64,000 nt of DNA. Source: Schaalia sp. ORNL0103. Its GTDB lineage: Bacteria; Actinomycetota; Actinomycetes; Actinomycetales; Actinomycetaceae. The position numbers were made by a program, and so were the translations under genes. This document shows positions 63,013-64,000 of this stretch, one piece after another. The notes beneath the pieces were generated by a model. It ran no database searches. It saw only the letters and a program-made list of their open reading frames with translations, and was not told the origin of the DNA. The DNA lies in assembly GCF_019429565.1 (NCBI RefSeq), contig NZ_JAHXSA010000001.1, forward strand, positions 1,607,390 through 1,671,389. Direction: 5' to 3'. How positions within the stretch are numbered: position 1 is the stretch's first letter; each line of letters starts with the position of its first letter.

Positions 63013-63921
63013 GTGACCGACATAGCTTCCCTGATTACGCTACGTTCGATCCTCGACATCGAGATCGCACGCAGCTACCAGTGGGACGCGGCCACCATCA
63101 TTAAAGTCTCCGGTGTCGACCGAGCCGGCGACCTCACGACCCGCATCGTCGAATATCCCGGAGCCCTCGCAGACATCGCCTCCGAAGGCTTCTCCCCCCA
63201 CTCCGCCGCAGGACACGCGCTCTCCCACGAACTCCACGACGCCATCCAACGCCGCGTCCGCCTGTGGATCGCTGAAATCCCCACCGAACAGCTTGCCCGC
63301 CTGCGCGAAGCCCTCGGCGACGACCTCGTCCACGAGGCCGGCCAGCCACGCGACGGCTACACCCCCATCGCCCTGTCCCCCCTCGAGCTGCTGGAGCACT
63401 GGGCGGCCGGCACCGACGAGCAACGCGAATTCATGCGCGTCGCCATGGCCGGACTCGACACGCTCACGACCTCGTCACACGCCACCCACGCCTCGCGCGC
63501 CGTCGGCGCCTCCATCATCGAACGCTCAGCGTTCCTCCGGCTGTGCCGCAACCCCAAATTCATCGCCTACGTCGTCGTGCTCGTTTACTCGATGGCGCGA
63601 GCCCTGCCCGTCATGTACGTCCCCGACTTCCGGGGCGACTGGCGCGTCCTGTGGGCCATCGACATGATCACCGCCATCCCCTACACGTGGGGCCTCATCG
63701 AAATGGTCGCCGGGCAAAAGCTCTGGCACCGCGTCGTCGGCGCCATCACCGCCTCCGTGACCTTCCTGGCCCCCTACGTGTACTTCCTCATGTACGGGCG
63801 CGACGCTCCCCCCGGCGTATGGACCGCCATCGCGCTGATCTTCTTCGGCGGCATCTTCCTCGAAGTCTTCCGCTACCAGCGCGACCGCGCCGTCAAGAAG
63901 GGCCTGGCAGAGAAGCTGTAG
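63013..63921 (+). CDS. Hypothetical membrane protein with soluble N-terminal region
   Basis: 302 aa, GTG 63013 preceded by GAGAGG. Residues ~1-170 are soluble and helical; the C-terminal ~120 residues contain four membrane helices ('FIAYVVVLVYSMARALPVMY', 'WAIDMITAIPYTWGLIEMVA', 'ITASVTFLAPYVYFLMYG', 'VWTAIALIFFGGIFLEVF') and a basic end 'RDRAVKKGLAEKL'. I do not recognise the family; the helix block vaguely resembles voltage-sensor or DUF-type four-helix bundles. The frame is open further upstream but overlaps the divergent SCP2-like gene. Confidence 0.75.
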   Translation: MTDIASLITLRSILDIEIARSYQWDAATIIKVSGVDRAGDLTTRIVEYPGALADIASEGFSPHSAAGHALSHELHDAIQRRVRLWIAEIPTEQLARLREALGDDLVHEAGQPRDGYTPIALSPLELLEHWAAGTDEQREFMRVAMAGLDTLTTSSHATHASRAVGASIIERSAFLRLCRNPKFIAYVVVLVYSMARALPVMYVPDFRGDWRVLWAIDMITAIPYTWGLIEMVAGQKLWHRVVGAITASVTFLAPYVYFLMYGRDAPPGVWTAIALIFFGGIFLEVFRYQRDRAVKKGLAEKL

Positions 63922-64000
63922 GCACGCCGTTACAGCGGAGGCCGCTGGTGTTCCGGGCGCTGTCACGCCCGACCGCCTGCTGGGCCGGGCTGCTCGGTGT

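Noticed and set aside
63922..64000. Possible next gene at the right edge
   Set aside because: Only 79 bp remain after the last stop; no start, stop or motif can be judged.

Overview
The window looks like a chromosome segment of a high-GC Gram-positive actinobacterium, most likely Actinomycetaceae (Schaalia/Actinomyces type, a mucosal commensal). Reasons: an actinobacterial dnaK-grpE-dnaJ-hspR operon with HAIR operators, a MurT/GatD pair, DUF2510, DUF4032, DUF4235 and DUF4921 proteins, a stand-alone MsmK/MsiK-type sugar-importer ATPase, an actinobacterial surface-anchored repeat protein, secreted host-glycan hydrolases (GH20 hexosaminidase; GH29 fucosidase ending in a sortase-like LARTG signal), and many GTG and apparently leaderless starts. 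The species is inferred only. I saw no tRNA, rRNA, CRISPR array, prophage or intact insertion sequence.

Layout. 0-6.4 kb: a membrane thioredoxin-fold protein cut by the window edge, a Ser/Thr kinase, the sugar-ABC ATPase, a DUF4032 protein and a glycerophosphodiesterase. 6.5-10.5 kb: a hypothetical protein, a flotillin and a small membrane protein. 10.8-24 kb: fba, the GH20 enzyme, an RNA methyltransferase, a HAD phosphatase, pyrE, an SDR, a surface protein behind a Zur-like box, xth, and a serine hydrolase translationally coupled to a TetR regulator. 24-38 kb: clpB and the dnaK operon, both with HspR (HAIR) sites, enclosing a YbjN-like protein, a DUF418 protein, two paralogous membrane proteins and murT-gatD. 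38-46 kb: the fucosidase, rlmC, a GNAT enzyme, a 1.4-kb repeat-rich gene-free stretch, an aldo/keto reductase and an M18 aminopeptidase. 46-57 kb: ohr, a NUDIX hydrolase, an AspT/YidE-type transporter, three tandem two-gene membrane modules, an S4 RNA-binding protein and a PadR-ABC-permease operon. 57-64 kb: a hypothetical protein, a second aldo/keto reductase, a DUF4921 enzyme, an orphan solute-binding lipoprotein, DUF4235, an SCP2-like protein and a membrane protein.

Three things stand out. (1) At 48.95-52.57 kb a two-gene unit is repeated three times. Each unit has a single-pass protein with a coiled-coil tail, overlapping by 4 bp (GTGA) a second single-pass protein whose ectodomain has conserved cysteines and a WC[DE]xxT motif. 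I cannot assign a known function; this is the best candidate for an undescribed system. (2) The 13-mer CCCCGGCCTCGTC occurs 11 times exactly in 64 kb. It builds several terminator hairpins as inverted pairs, but also sits singly inside genes, usually read as Pro-Ala-Ser-Ser or Asp-Glu-Ala-Gly, which resembles the distribution of DNA uptake sequences. (3) About 13 genes have a TANNNT hexamer ending exactly 6-7 nt before the start codon, pointing to widespread leaderless transcription and correcting several starts. A small family of 105-106-bp elements with 12-13-bp terminal inverted repeats lies in the gene-free stretches.
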